Shown: positions 31,075 to 42,409, numbered from the stretch's first letter. The stretch is DNA of 64,000 nucleotides from Phytopythium helicoides (GCA_024867545.1 JANFNE010000004.1:682001-746000); one strand, 5' to 3'. The notes: a model not told the origin generated them from the sequence alone. Numbers and translations: made by a program.

Positions 31075-31979
31075 ATGGCGCCGGTAACGTGCTCGCATTG
31101 CTGCTGCGGCCCTGTGGACAATGCGGTGACGTCCAAATGCGCGTTTAGAGGGAGTTTGAGGCACAAACGCAGCCGCAGGCTGAAGCAAAGAGCGATGACA
31201 CGAGCGCGCCGTACCGCAAGAAGCTTGTCGAGGGCGAGCCCGGCACGCTCACCGGACGCCCGCTGCGCCTCTACGCCGACGGCATCTTCGACCTCTTCCA
31301 CTTCGGACACGCCAAGGTGCGGCCTCCACTCGACTGTCGACGCGGCGGTGTCCGTTGCTTCCGTCGCTCACACGTGCTGCCTTGCTATTATCCATTGCCA
31401 TCGATCGATCCATACGGCGCTGCACTTTGACAAATACAGGCCCTGCAGCAGTGCAAGGAGGCGTACCCGAACGTGTACCTGCTCGTGGGGTGCTGCAATG
31501 ACGAGCTGACGCACTCGCTCAAGGGCCGCACCGTCATGACGGACCAGGAGCGCTACGAGTCGTTGCGCCACTGCAAGTGGGTGGACGAGGTGGTGGAGGA
31601 CGCGCCGTGGGTGCTCACGGACGATTTCCTGGAGAAGCACCAGATCGATTACGTTTGTCACGACGCGCTGCCGTACTCGGACACGTCTGGCGAGGCGAGC
31701 GAGGGCGACGTGTACGCGCGCATCAAGGCGATGGGGAAGTTCCTCGAGACGCGCCGCACGGATGGCATCTCGACGTCCGACCTGATCGTGCGCATCATTT
31801 CGGAGTATGACACGTTTATCCGGCGCAACCTACAGCGCGGGTACACTGGGAAGGAGATGAACGTGCCGTTCCTGAAGGAGCAGGGCATCAAGCTCGACAT
31901 GACCGTCGACAAGTGGAAGCAAGGCGTCTCAGGATGGTTTCATCGGGAGGGCAAGCTGGTACGCAACCTTAAACTTTAA
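31075..31979 (+). CDS. Choline-phosphate cytidylyltransferase, copy B, short C-terminus
   Basis: A nine-base first exon (ATGGCGCCG), exon 2 at 31149-31316 and exon 3 at 31440-31979 splice in frame to about 238 residues. The catalytic domain is nearly identical to copy A (FHFGHAK, DGISTSDLIVRI, RRNLQRGYTGKEMN), and introns sit at the same places. The second intron is also clearly alignable between copies. After DMTVDKWK the sequence differs: about 20 residues of the amphipathic region of copy A are absent and the frame ends LVRNLKL. It may be catalytically complete but lacking the membrane-sensing helix, or a decaying duplicate. It is inverted relative to copy A. Confidence 0.75.
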
Positions 31980-32295
31980 GGTGGTTGGAGATGAACTAAT
32001 TATCCATGTGCAACATGAAGAGAACGAGCTTGAGGAAACGGAGGAGGAGCCTCGCAGAATTTGTGAGAACACCGAGTCGTGGAAGCGAAGTTTCGGCCGA
32101 GTCAACGGCCGTACAAGCATGACAACACCGTTTTGGCTATTCAGCGGTAACACCGCAGTGCGTTAACACGCTTGCTTTAAAACTTGATTGCCACTCGCTC
32201 CCATGGCCGTGTGCATCGGATGTGCTTGGCTCCGTGCACATGATTCTCTTTTATCGAGATTTCTGGAGAACACCTTTCCAGGTCACAACCAGACG

Positions 32296-33075
32296 CTAGG
32301 GTTGAAACTTCCTCATCCGAGAGAGCTCGCCGCCAAACCCGAACTCGTCGATCACCTCGTTGAATCCATTCCCATTAAATTTGTACGTGGCAGCCAAAAG
32401 CGGAGTCCGCCTGGAGTCGTTGAATGAGCCCCGAAGAAGAGAGCCTAATCTTCGAGTCCTTACACACTCTCCATCGAGATACACCTTCTCATCGCCGTCG
32501 CTATCACAGCTCACCGCAGCAACGTGATACCACCGATTGTAGTCGAGCTGAGGGCCGACAGGACCTGGTTTCATCCGGTGATATCTCTTGTCCATCGCGA
32601 AAAACAGTCGGCGGTTGGAATTCACTTGCATACGCATGAGCTCGTTGTAAACCCGAGCGCCACGAATGAAGCTAAAGCGGGAATCAACAATGGTGCCACC
32701 GACTTCGATAAGCTCGTTGTCTCCGAATAGCGCAAACCACACGTCGAGCGATATCGGACCGGGGGTATTGTATCCCCAACAGGGAAAAAGCGTCTCCAAC
32801 GATACCACACTTCTGCGATGTCCAGAGGTTGAGATTGCCAAGGAGCGCCCTTGAGTCTGCAACGAGCGACATGACAAGTATCGAGCCCGCCATTGACCGT
32901 CGACAGCCGCATTCACTTGATCATCGGAGCTGTTTGGATTGCGGTTGTGCCACCAAATCTCGTCTCTGCTGGTCGCAAGCTTCAGGCGGCGACTCACGTG
33001 GGACAGATGGTAGACGTCACCGCCCGTGAGGCTCCAGCACAGCAGCGTCAATACTTCAGGCGGGAGGGTCTCCAT
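32296..33075 (-). CDS. F-box / LamG-like protein 4, C-terminally shortened
   Basis: The start is METLPPEVLTLLCWSLTGGD, matching the paralogues; the long open stretch upstream (to 33561) has no homology. The 259-residue product carries the F-box-like part, ISLDVWFALFGDN, YNRWYHVAAVSC and EKVYLDGECV. It ends soon after NEVIDEFGFGGEL, where the paralogues continue for another 50-60 residues (DEFRIWE... SLWYSLR). The end is probably degenerate. It is the mirror-arm counterpart of the trio at 23.6-27.6 kb. Confidence 0.65.
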   Translation of the reverse strand: METLPPEVLTLLCWSLTGGDVYHLSHVSRRLKLATSRDEIWWHNRNPNSSDDQVNAAVDGQWRARYLSCRSLQTQGRSLAISTSGHRRSVVSLETLFPCWGYNTPGPISLDVWFALFGDNELIEVGGTIVDSRFSFIRGARVYNELMRMQVNSNRRLFFAMDKRYHRMKPGPVGPQLDYNRWYHVAAVSCDSDGDEKVYLDGECVRTRRLGSLLRGSFNDSRRTPLLAATYKFNGNGFNEVIDEFGFGGELSRMRKFQP

Positions 33076-33369
33076 GTCGCCAGGAATCTTTGCAAGTGAG
33101 GGAAGATGGAGATGATAGTGTGGACACACCAGCACGCCAACTGATGGAGAAGTATGCAACGCGCACTTGACATCCGACCTCGCTGCTGGCAAACTGCTAG
33201 ACGAGTGCCATGCTTCAGTACCTAGCGGGGTTGCTGCGAGGGAAAGATCGCTTTCCTCGTCATCGCGACGCTTGGCAGTGCAAGCGGACCATGGATCGTG
33301 GCCGCAGCAGGATCCGCGGCGCCTAAAATTAGCGGCCGTCAGTTTTGAAACGCGCCGGGATCTGCCTGC

Positions 33370-33968
33370 ATGTCGACCGAGAAGCTGGTCGAGAGCGAGC
33401 GGCCCGAGCTCGTGCTCGCGCGGCTTGAAGCCACTGGCTCGCGCACCGTCAGCTGCTACTCGTCCCGCTATGACTCCGAGTTCCCCGAGGCCCTGGATGG
33501 CATCAGTGCGTGAGCTTGCATTTGTTCTTCCTGTTCGAGCGATACTAGCGACGAAGGACACGGGTGGCTGAGGCTGATGCTGGTCTTGGCGCGACGCGGA
33601 CAGTTTCGAGGAAGGAGTTTCGGTTTTGCATCGAGGTGATCAACCAGACCGTTGAGGACTACTTTCCCTGTGTCCCGTGCTACGCGCTCGGCTATCTGTG
33701 CTGCTTCTCGACCTGCGGGTTGTCGTTGCTGTTTCCCGAGCCCTGCACGCGCGAGGTGCGGCGGCAAGCTCGTTGCGACTTGGAGATCAAGTGTGATGCT
33801 GACCTTCGCGTGTGTTTGACTGTGCAGTTGGCCGACAATTTGGACATTGTGCTGCGGCGCCTGAACCACCGAGAGGAATTGCTGTACCAGGGCATCACGT
33901 GGCGCCTGCGTCGGTGTCAACGCAGCCGCGACTCGTGGATAGAGATCACGCAGCTAATCTACGATTGA
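33370..33968 (+). CDS. Erf4/Golgin A7/CHIC-family protein
   Basis: Exon 1 (33370 to about 33509) gives MSTEKLVESERPEL... and YSSRYDSEFPEALDGI. A donor GTGCGTGAG follows, and the frame resumes after an AG near 33560 with RKEFRFCIEVINQTVEDYFP. The Cys-rich hydrophobic stretch (CVPCYALGYLCCFSTCGLS), LRRLNHREELLYQGITWRL and WIEITQLIYD fit the CHIC/Erf4 pattern, where ESEFP...F...IN is followed by a Cys-rich palmitoylated segment, an asparagine-rich helix and HWRL. Members act with DHHC palmitoyltransferases or bind membranes through palmitoylation. The exact acceptor is uncertain. Confidence 0.65.
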
Positions 33969-34227
33969 AAGCCGCCAAGGCTTGAATTTTGCTGTGAACT
34001 TGCCGAGGATGAGCGTTGAAGTCTACGTCTATGACTGCTATGGATAACTTATGAATTGTTTGGTACATGTGTGGCGCGAGCTGCAACGTGCCGTGCTCTA
34101 TGTGCTCATGAACATCACCACGAACGTACCATGAAAGTGAAGATAGGACGCTCCTATTAAATATGTAAAACGCGCTTTCTCTGGTTGCTTGCAATCGAGG
34201 TCGAGGATATCGTCGCTTGGAGACGCT

Positions 34228-35152
34228 TCATGTCATCAGCACGCCCTCGAACAAAATGACGCGGCTCTTGTTGAGCTCCTTGCAGACCACCTTCATGTTC
34301 TTCTCGCCGATCATAGTCACGTCGCTGATCTCCTGAATCGAGCGCTTCGCATCCGTGTAGGCCGCCACCAGGTAAATGACGGAAGCTGCCACCGCCACGG
34401 GTGATTTGCCCGTCGACAGCCCAAGCGTGTCTGCCTTCTTGGCAACGTCGTGCGCGATCGTCTGGGTCTTGTTCGGGAGTCCGAGGCGCGAGCAAAAGCG
34501 ACGAACGTACTCTTCAGTCGAAGGCTGGCTCGACTCGATGTCCAGTCGCCGCGACAGCGTCATGAAGGACTTGCCGATGCGTCGCTTGGGAACGCCACTC
34601 GCTTCTTCAAACTCTTTGAGCGACCGGGGGTTGCTGGCCTTGCGGCACGCAACAAACAAAACTGCAGCCGGCATGCTCTCGCGCTCAGGGGCCGCGCATG
34701 CTGATGCCCTTGGACTCGGCGTCGGCATACACGTCGAGTGCGATCTCAACAATCTTCTTCGGGAGCGCGAGCTGGTCGGCGATCTCTTGGATGCGCTCCA
34801 TCATACGCTGCATGCGCTTGACCTTGGTCGAGTCGGACGAGATGCTCGGGCGTTTGTGCGGGCGCGAGGGGTCTCCGGCGTCGGATTTGGACTTTCGCGT
34901 GTCGACGAGGTACGTGGAGAGCGAGACGTTGTCTAGGCGCTGGTCCATGACATCTCCGACCCTGGATTTCGCAGCGGGATCGCCGCCCCGATCATCATTA
35001 GCAAAGTTCCGCCATTCGGGGGTATCATCAATAATGCGCTCACCGAGGATCATGCCGCAGCCGCGGCATACGACGTCGCCGGCGCCATAGTCGGTAACGA
35101 CATCATGGCTGCCGCACGACTCGCAGCGGTGCGAGTACGCCTCCCCAGCCAT
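34228..35152 (-). CDS. TFIIB: Transcription factor IIB (one-base frame break)
   Basis: The zinc ribbon (HRCESCGSHDVV, VVCRGCGMIL), the B-reader region (DDTPEWRNFAND, RVGDVMDQRL) and two cyclin-like repeats are present (QEIADQLALPKKIVEIALDV, then AAVLFVACRKASNPRSLKEF, and VAKKADTLGLSTGKSPVAVA). The frame breaks near 34690 at a CCCC run: removing one C joins SMRG to PERESMPAAVL perfectly and gives about 307 residues. TFIIB recruits RNA polymerase II to TBP-bound promoters. Because the gene should be essential, a sequencing or assembly error is far likelier than pseudogenization. Confidence 0.92.
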
Positions 35153-35179
35153 GAATCGGCCGCTAGTGTGAGCAACGGG

Positions 35180-36004
35180 TCAAGGCGCTTTTGCGGTGGG
35201 CAGATGGATCTCTCGGCGCGCAGCTCTAGGCTTGATACCCCCTAGCACCCGCGACGACCAGTCAACCCAGTCGAGGGCGTCGAGAAGCGCTTGTGGGCGA
35301 ACCGCTGGGCCTCTCGACGCGGGAGAGGGCGCGATCGGAAGCTCGCGCGCGGATCTCGCTGTGGGTCGAGGGGGCGGCGGCTGCGCGGGGCTCAGGCGGC
35401 GGCGGGGGATCCAAGCGCGCGGGCCTTTCGTTCGCTGGCGGCGCCTTCTCGAGATGCAGACAAGTCGCGGGAAACCGCCCTCGAGATCCACTAGATTTTG
35501 TCGGTCTTTTCGCGAAAGTCGGGAGAAGGTTGTGCGAAGGTAGCGATAGTGGTTTTCAGAGGGAGGACTCATTTTTGGAGGGGAAAGGCACTGGACGCGA
35601 GCGAAGTTGCCCACAAACGACTTCAAGCATGTGGGCATCTCAAGCAAAGAGGTTAAAGAGAGAAAGTTGGACCAGTCGAAGTTCGATGGGTGAATGCGCC
35701 ATCTACCAAATCCATAGCACCAAAGAAAAAGTGGTTCATATCAGGAGAAATAGCTTGCCTTGATGTTGACATCACCTTGGCAATTCCGGGCCAAGAGTGT
35801 CAACGTTTAGCCATGTAGACCATCGATCAATTTGCATGAATAAAAAGTGAAGCAAATGTTTGGATGAGAAGTAATTCTGTTTGGGTGCATTTGCATTTCG
35901 CCTCGTCAAACATACTCACTGAATAACGATCAGCGATCGATCATCCGATCATTCGATCATCCACATGCACCAGTGCCATCAAATCACGACTCCAACTTCT
36001 CGAA
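35180..36004. other. Intergenic, no supported gene
   Basis: The first 400 bp are GC-rich with long opposing frames of no recognisable domain; the rest is AT-richer and ends in the conserved 3' flank of GW3. Nothing else was recognised. Confidence 0.5.
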
Positions 36005-36262
36005 TTACCATCCCCATCCCCAGCCGCGACCGAATCCCCACGGGCCACCCCAGCCACCTCCAAATCCCCACGGACCACCCCAACCAAAACCCGGTCCCCA
36101 GAACTCCTTCTTGCCTCCATCACCTCCGACGGCTCCAGCGGTTCCACGCAGGGACTCTGGTGGAGTGACCTTGTTCGCTTGACTTGGAGCATTGTCGGCA
36201 GCCGCGACAATGGTAGCAGCACTGACAGCGAGGGTGGCGATAGCGATGGCGCTGATCTTCAT
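36005..36262 (-). CDS. GW3: small secreted Gly/Trp-rich protein
   Basis: This is an 85-residue intact frame closely related to GW1, with the same signal peptide, SLRGTAGAVGGDGG, KKEFWGPGFGW and terminal GWGWGW. It is head-to-head with CC2 (805 bp between start codons). It is the first member of the right-hand tandem and has the opposite orientation to the left arm. The 3' flank carries extra copies of a GATGATCGA-type motif. Confidence 0.85.
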   Translation of the reverse strand: MKISAIAIATLAVSAATIVAAADNAPSQANKVTPPESLRGTAGAVGGDGGKKEFWGPGFGWGGPWGFGGGWGGPWGFGRGWGWGW

Positions 36263-37066
36263 CTTGGACTGGGATGGGATCGACTTGAGTGAGAGAGAGA
36301 GGTGGTGTAGAAGTAGTGCTCACTTGGAGGCGAGTTCGGAAGTGATCTCTTCCTCGCTGACCGCTTCACGCCCACTACTTCTGAGGTTGACTCGGATGGA
36401 TCGCAGAGCTGGCCCAGAGATCACTTGGAAAAGCGGCAGACCCGATCCGTGGCTCTTTATTACTGTATCAACCACCGAACTCGGCTCGATTGCTACATCT
36501 TTCCACACCCAACCGAGCGGCACCCGTATGCTTGATTGATTGAGTGATCGGGGTGTCCATGTCGTGATCGATAGTAGCAAGCTCGGCGGCTTCTCTCCAC
36601 TTCTGCTTGCATTGGAGGATGCACCACGTTCTCCACGCCTCAGGTGGAACCCAGAACCAGCCACCAGCATGATTCACTCGCTCTTTCTCATTGCCATCCG
36701 TGCACCACCAGTGCACCACCATACATCGTCAGCATCATGCAGGGACAGTGTAGCCATGTTCACTTCAACTCGGTTGTTTTTCTTGGAGTGGCGTTTTGAG
36801 ACCTCATTCGAGACCTCATACCAGAACGCAGTCAACACCTCGCCACTTGGACCTTGTATTGTCTATAGAGCCCCCTTCACTTCACTCCCAATACAACAAA
36901 GAGAGAGAAGGAAGGAAAGCGAGCCAACATGATGGCGAGCGACCCGCGCCGCGCTCCTTTCCCCGCGCGCTCATTTGATCTTCTCGACGTCCGAGCAGCG
37001 ACCGACGCGACCGAGTTCCAGGCCAAGCCCAACGCTACGAGCAACTACAAGGACGAGGACTGAGCC

Positions 37067-38323
37067 ATGAACCTCTCGCAGTCGACCGCGAGCCTGTTCC
37101 ATCCGCTGCTGGCCCACGAGCCCGTCGACCGCGTGTCGAGCGCCAAGCGGAGCGCGGTGGAGCGTGCGTTGGCCATCGTGGAGGCTGCGGAAGACGCGTG
37201 CGACGCGGCGGAGGACGTCGCGAGGCTGCTGGCGGCCGAGTTCGTGTGCAGGTACAGCGAGTGCGCGGCGCTGGCGGAGGCGGCGACGGAGGCCGCGGTG
37301 GATCTCCGCAGTGAGAAGGAGCTTTTCAGTGAGAAGGAGCGTGAGTTGAGAGCGTTGGCGACCGAGATGAGCGTCGTGGAGGCGCAGCTGGCGGTGGTGC
37401 AGGCGGACGCGGAGCTGGAGGAGCAGATGGCGGCGCTGATGGAGCAGGACATGCAGCAGCTCAAGCACGATATGGCGGCGCTCGAGAAGCAGTTGCGCGG
37501 CGAGAAGGTGGAGCGAGGCGTGATGGAGGCGCAGATGAAGGTGATGGAGTCGATGATGGAGGCGGACGAGCTGGTGCTGGACCTGGCGGGTCTGCGCGAG
37601 GAGCGGTTGAAGACGGCGAACCGCGAGCTGGTGTTGCGCATCGAGTCGGCAGGTCGTGCGCATGCTGAGGTTGTGAGCGCGTTGGATGGTGAGGTGAGAG
37701 ATATGCGTGCGAGTGTGGACGATGCCAAGAGCAAGCTGGAGCGTTTGGAAGAGGCTGCGAGTGAGGCGGAAGCTGCACATCGAGCGGCTGAGGCGTTGCT
37801 GGCATCAGAGGAGCAAGCGAACAAGTCACTGAGAGCGCGTGTGAGAGAGCTGGAGTGTGAGGTGTTGAAGATGCGGGAGCTGGAGTGTGAGACGCAGAAG
37901 ATGCGGGAGCTGGTTGTATCTCTGAGTGCTCGCCACGATATCGAGGTGGGTGCGCTGAAGAGCGAGGTGGCGCGGCTGATGGGAGTGGCGTCTGCGACTG
38001 AGAAGGAGGTCGATGAGGAGCGTCGACGCACGATGGGCCGAACTGATGAATCCACTGAGCCTGTGAAGACGGACAAGAAGACTGTGAGGTCACTCGATGG
38101 ATCGCGAGGTATGGTCAACTCTCCCAAAGGTGCTCGAGTCGTTCCAGTCCGCCACCGTGTTGACACGACGTCTGTTACGAGATCGAGCAATGCTGTTTGG
38201 TGTTCGCGAAGCAAGACCGGAGAGCAAGTGACGCGACCAGTGGGTTCTGCGAGTCGATGTGGTAAGTTGAAGAAGAAGTCTGCTGCTACTGCAGTCGCCA
38301 ACGAGCTGCCTCGGTGGAGGTAG
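37067..38323 (+). CDS. CC2: coiled-coil protein, divergent copy
   Basis: The 418-residue product starts at MNLSQSTASLFHPLL; a TGA directly before this Met fixes the start for the whole family. The coiled-coil core matches the other copies but with many substitutions, and it has an extra duplicated MRELECETQK segment near residue 280. The C-terminal basic tail ends NELPRWR like the others. It is divergently paired with GW3. Function unknown. Confidence 0.78.
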   Translation: MNLSQSTASLFHPLLAHEPVDRVSSAKRSAVERALAIVEAAEDACDAAEDVARLLAAEFVCRYSECAALAEAATEAAVDLRSEKELFSEKERELRALATEMSVVEAQLAVVQADAELEEQMAALMEQDMQQLKHDMAALEKQLRGEKVERGVMEAQMKVMESMMEADELVLDLAGLREERLKTANRELVLRIESAGRAHAEVVSALDGEVRDMRASVDDAKSKLERLEEAASEAEAAHRAAEALLASEEQANKSLRARVRELECEVLKMRELECETQKMRELVVSLSARHDIEVGALKSEVARLMGVASATEKEVDEERRRTMGRTDESTEPVKTDKKTVRSLDGSRGMVNSPKGARVVPVRHRVDTTSVTRSSNAVWCSRSKTGEQVTRPVGSASRCGKLKKKSAATAVANELPRWR

Positions 38324-38469
38324 AAGGATAGGATGCGGAGGCGAGACGATGGAGCGATGAGTGATGGCATTGTGGTGGCGAAATGTAAAAGAGACGTATA
38401 TGATTAGCAGAGAAGTAGTGAGTGTAGCAGTACGAAGACGGTGAAGAAGAAGAGGAAGAGCAGGCATAA

Positions 38470-39740
38470 AATCAAGTGCTGAGTTTGTTTGCCATCATGA
38501 AGGTGTTGCTCGTAAGCTCTGCCTCGCTCAGTTCAATCAGCTGCGTTCCAGAAGGAAACAAACTCTCGTGATTTCGCACGCCTTGGCTCAAACTGTCAAC
38601 TTACACGAAGCCCTCGCCGATCTTACCCATCAAGCCACTGAAGAAGAGAGATCGTCGTTTCCCTTCCCTGCGATCTAACCACTTCGATTTCAGCAGCGGC
38701 TACTCCAACGCGCGATCTTGCTCCCACTCTCTACTTTCAAATGTTCGAGCGTTGCTTGTTGCCATGATCACTACTGAAGGCAAGCCATACGAAGAGAAGC
38801 CGTTGTGGCGGAGCTACTGGCGCAGGACGCTTCCCATCCGAAATTTGGGGATCACCCATGGTGTCAGTCACCTTTTTCGAGTTCTGGCGCGATCACGAGC
38901 GTCTCCAGCAAGAACGCCTCCAATGGAAGGCGGTAGGCGATGCGGAAGGCGATGTCGCACGCGACGATGTCCAAAGAGGTTGGACTGATGGTTTGCAGCA
39001 AGAAAAAAGTACAAGGCAGGAAGCTAAAGCACTCAAGTCGGGGTCCACCTGGCATAGAGCTGCTCCAGCATCGCACTAGGTAATAAAGCACCACATCAAC
39101 TTTCTTGTATTCACACGTGCAATCGGAATCAAACGATGAAACCGATGCATTATCGTCTCGCAAGGTCGGATTGCACTCACATGCATTGATATCTATCTTT
39201 CCGGCAGCTTGATGATCATGGGACTCTGAAACTCGTGCTGAATCACATGCTTCAGCGAACGAGCACTACAGTATACTTCATGTACAACGGATTAAGCCAG
39301 TCGTTGCACTGTGTCGTTCTCCCCTTCCATCTTGATCTCCTCTAGCGTCGTGCGTGATAATCCTTCCGGAGACAACTAAGATGCCGAATTCTCTGTGAGT
39401 AGGTCAGTACGCCCCTCATCAAGCGATTGGAGCAAGATGTTGAATACGCCTCAAGTTGTTGTCGAGCTCGGGATGTTTTCTGCTCGCCTTTGTTGTGGTG
39501 CATAGTGCGTATTTACTGCTGCAGTGCAATGCCATGGATGCCCCGATGAGTTGCAATACATCATCTAGGCCTCGAGAAAACTGTTTATCACTAGGAATTG
39601 ATGCTGCGTGGCTAGCGATCGAATCACCTATGATCAACAGGGTTCTTCTTTGTGGATGTCGACAAAGGTGTTTGCTGACCGCCTGCTACAAATTGTTCCA
39701 AAAAGTACTCACAAATGGAAAAGAGCGCTGAGGACATTTC
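38470..39740 (-). pseudogene. Conserved relic inside the GW/CC unit, unit 2
   Basis: Same sequence block as at 15880-17070, in mirrored orientation. On the minus strand it contains SIASHAASIPSDKQFS-type sequence and, in another frame, VACDIAFRIAYRLPLEAFLL. Stops and frame changes interrupt the protein-like parts (for example TAA after the QRLA segment). Family not recognised. Confidence 0.4.
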
Positions 39741-39933
39741 AATACGTTGGGTGTAGCCGTCCAACTCATTTGCGAGAGCGAAATGAAACGATGCTCATGA
39801 ATGTCTGGATGAAAAGTAATCATGTTGGGTGCATTTGCATTCAGCCTCGTCAAACGAACTCACTGAAAAAGGATCAACGATCGATCATCCATATGCACCA
39901 AAACCTTCAAACGCAAGCTTCCGACATCTTGAA

Positions 39934-40194
39934 TTACCATCTCCATCCCCAGCCGCGACCGAATCCCCACGGTCCACCCCAGCCACCGCCAAATCCCCAC
40001 GGACCACCCCAACCAAAACCCGGTCCCCAGAACTCCTTCTTGCCACCATCAACTCCGACGGCCCCAGCAGTTCCACGCAGTGACTCTGGTGGAGCGACCT
40101 TGTTCACTTGACTTGGAGGAGCATTGTCGGCAGCCGCGACAATGGTAGCAGCACTGATAGCGAGGGTGGCGATAGCGATGGCACTGATCTTCAT
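39934..40194 (-). CDS. GW4: small secreted Gly/Trp-rich protein
   Basis: This 86-residue copy has an extra Pro in NAPPSQ and an Arg near the end (GWRW). It has the family signal peptide and KKEFWGPGFGW block. It is divergently paired with CC3, 824 bp between start codons. Confidence 0.85.
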   Translation of the reverse strand: MKISAIAIATLAISAATIVAAADNAPPSQVNKVAPPESLRGTAGAVGVDGGKKEFWGPGFGWGGPWGFGGGWGGPWGFGRGWGWRW

Positions 40195-41018
40195 CTTGGA
40201 TTGGATGGGATCGACTTGAGAGAGAGGTGAAGAAGTATGGTGGTAGTTGTGTGCACTTGGAGGCGAGTTTGGAAGTGATCTGTTCATCACGGACAGTGTT
40301 ACTTGGACTACTCTCAGCTCGAGGACCTTTCAGATTGACTCGAATGGAGCGCAGAGCTGGCACAGAGATCACTTGGAAAAGCGGCAAACGGGCTCTGTGC
40401 TCTTTACTATTGTGTCACCTGCAAACTCGTCTCGATTGCTGCATCTTTCGCCACCAAATGGAGCGGCACGCGTGTGCTTGATCGAGGTGTGCGTGTCGTG
40501 AGCGATACGAGCAAGCCCAACAGAATCCTCGACGACTTCTCTCGACTTCTGCTTGCTTGCACTGGAGGACGCACCGCGTTCTCTATGCCTCAGCATGAGC
40601 ACAGAACTAGCCACCAGTAACGCTGCACTCGTTCTTTCTCGTTGACATCCATGCACCACCATGCATCGCTCAGGGACTCTGTAGCCATGTCACTTCAACT
40701 CGCTTGTATTCTTGGAGTGGCGTTTTGAGACCTCATACTAGAACGGAGTCAACGCCTCACCACTTGGACCTTGTATTGCCTATAGAGCCCTCCTTCACTC
40801 CAATACAAAGCCTCACACATCAACAAGAAAGAAGGAAAGCGAGCCAACATGATGGCGAGCGACCCGCGCTCCTTTCCCCGCGCGCTCCACGGCCGCCGCC
40901 CGCCTCCCCACGCGCTCATTTGAGCTTCTCGACGTTCCAGCGACCGATCGCGACCGACGTGACCGAGGTCCAGGCCAAGACCAACGCGAAGACCAAATAC
41001 AAGGACGAGGACAGAGCC

Positions 41019-42242
41019 ATGAGCCTCTCGCAGTCGACCGCGAGCCTGTTCCAGCCGCTGCTGGCCCACGAGCCCCTCGACCGCGTGTCGAGCGCCAAGC
41101 GGAGCGCGGTGGAGCGTGCGCTGTCCATCGTGGAGGCAGCGGAAGGCGCGTGCGACGCAGCGGAGGACGTCGCGAGGCTACTGGCGGCCGAGTTCGTGTG
41201 CAGGTACAGCGAGTGCGCGGCGCTGGCGGAGGCGGCAACGGAGGCTGCGGCGGAGCTTCGCAGTGAGAAGGAGCTTCGCAGTGAGAAGGAGCGTGAGATG
41301 AGAGCGTTGTCGACCGAGATGAGCGTCGTGGAGGCGCAGCTGGCGGTGGTGCAGGCGGACGCGGAGCTCGAGGAGCAGATGGCGGCGCTGATGGAGCAGG
41401 ACGTGCAGCATCTCAAGCACGAGATGGCAGAGCTCGAGAAGCAGTTGCGTGGCGAGAAGGTGGAGCGAGGTGTGATAGAGGCACAGATGAAGGTGATGGA
41501 GTCGATGATGGAGGCGGACGAGCTGGTGCTGGACCTGGCGGATCTGCGTGAGGAGCGCTTGAAGACGTCGAACCGCGAGCTGGTGTTGCGTATGGAGTCG
41601 GCAGCTCGTGCGCATGCTGATGCTGTGAGCGCGTTGGACCGGGAGGTGAAAGAGCTGCGTGCGACTGTGGACGATGCCAAGAGCAAGCTGGAGCGTTTGG
41701 AAGAGGCGGCGAGCGAGGCGGAAGCTGCGCATCGAGCGGCGGAGGCGTTGCTGTCGTCGGAGGAGCAAGCGAACAAATCACTAAAAGTGCGCGTGAGAGA
41801 GCTGGAAGGCGAGGCATTGAAGATGCGGGAGCTGGTTGTATGTCTGAGTGATCGCCACGATATTGAGGTGGCTGCGCTGAAGAGCGAGGTGGCGCGGCTG
41901 ATGGGAGTGGTGACTGCGACTCAAAAGGAGCTCGATGAGGAGCGTCGACGTACGATGCGCCGAACTGATGAGTCCACGGAGCCTGTCAAGACCGACAAGA
42001 AGACTGTGAGGTCAACTGATGGGTCGCGAGGAACTGTCAACTCTGCCAATGGTGCTCGAGTCGTTCCTGTCAGGCACCGTGTTGACACGACGTCTGTTAC
42101 GAGATGGAGCGATGGTGTTTCCTGTTCGCGAAGCAAGACCGGAGACCAAGTGACGCGACCAGTGGCTCCTGCGAGTCGATGTGGTAAGTTGAAGAAGTCT
42201 GCTGCTACTGCAGTCACCAGCGAGATGCCTCGTTGGAGGTAG
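41019..42242 (+). CDS. CC3: coiled-coil protein of the GW/CC pair
   Basis: This 407-residue product (from MSLSQSTASLFQPLL) is nearly identical to CC1 and CC4. The heptad-rich Ala/Glu/Arg core is followed by the Arg/Ser/Thr-rich tail ending SEMPRWR. The frame is open another 315 nt upstream, but the start is set by analogy with CC2. It is divergently paired with GW4. Confidence 0.78.
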   Translation: MSLSQSTASLFQPLLAHEPLDRVSSAKRSAVERALSIVEAAEGACDAAEDVARLLAAEFVCRYSECAALAEAATEAAAELRSEKELRSEKEREMRALSTEMSVVEAQLAVVQADAELEEQMAALMEQDVQHLKHEMAELEKQLRGEKVERGVIEAQMKVMESMMEADELVLDLADLREERLKTSNRELVLRMESAARAHADAVSALDREVKELRATVDDAKSKLERLEEAASEAEAAHRAAEALLSSEEQANKSLKVRVRELEGEALKMRELVVCLSDRHDIEVAALKSEVARLMGVVTATQKELDEERRRTMRRTDESTEPVKTDKKTVRSTDGSRGTVNSANGARVVPVRHRVDTTSVTRWSDGVSCSRSKTGDQVTRPVAPASRCGKLKKSAATAVTSEMPRWR

Positions 42243-42409
42243 ATGGATAGAAGGCCAAGGTGAGAGCATGCAGCCATGAGTCATGGCATTGTGGTGGCGA
42301 AATGTAAAACAGACGTAGATCATTAGCAGAGAAGTAGTGTAGCAGTACGAAGACGGTGAAGAAGAAGAGGAAGAGCAGGCATAAAATCAAGTGCTGAGTT
42401 TGTTTGCCA

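Noticed and set aside
32296..33561. 421-residue frame starting MSFVASIARTG for F-box/LamG 4
   Set aside because: Only the part from METLPPEVL matches the paralogues; the upstream part overlaps the first exon of the Erf4/CHIC gene on the other strand.
37045..38370. Long antisense frames opposite the CC genes (also 17703-18563, 40916-41776, 44826-45722)
   Set aside because: They are Ser/Ala/Arg-rich mirror frames of a repetitive coiled-coil gene with strong codon bias, appear on the opposite strand of every CC copy, and show no domain.
40704..41018. N-terminal extension of the CC proteins (open frame beginning MYSWSGV)
   Set aside because: The CC2 copy has an in-frame stop directly before the MNLSQ start, and the extension lies in the shared promoter region.
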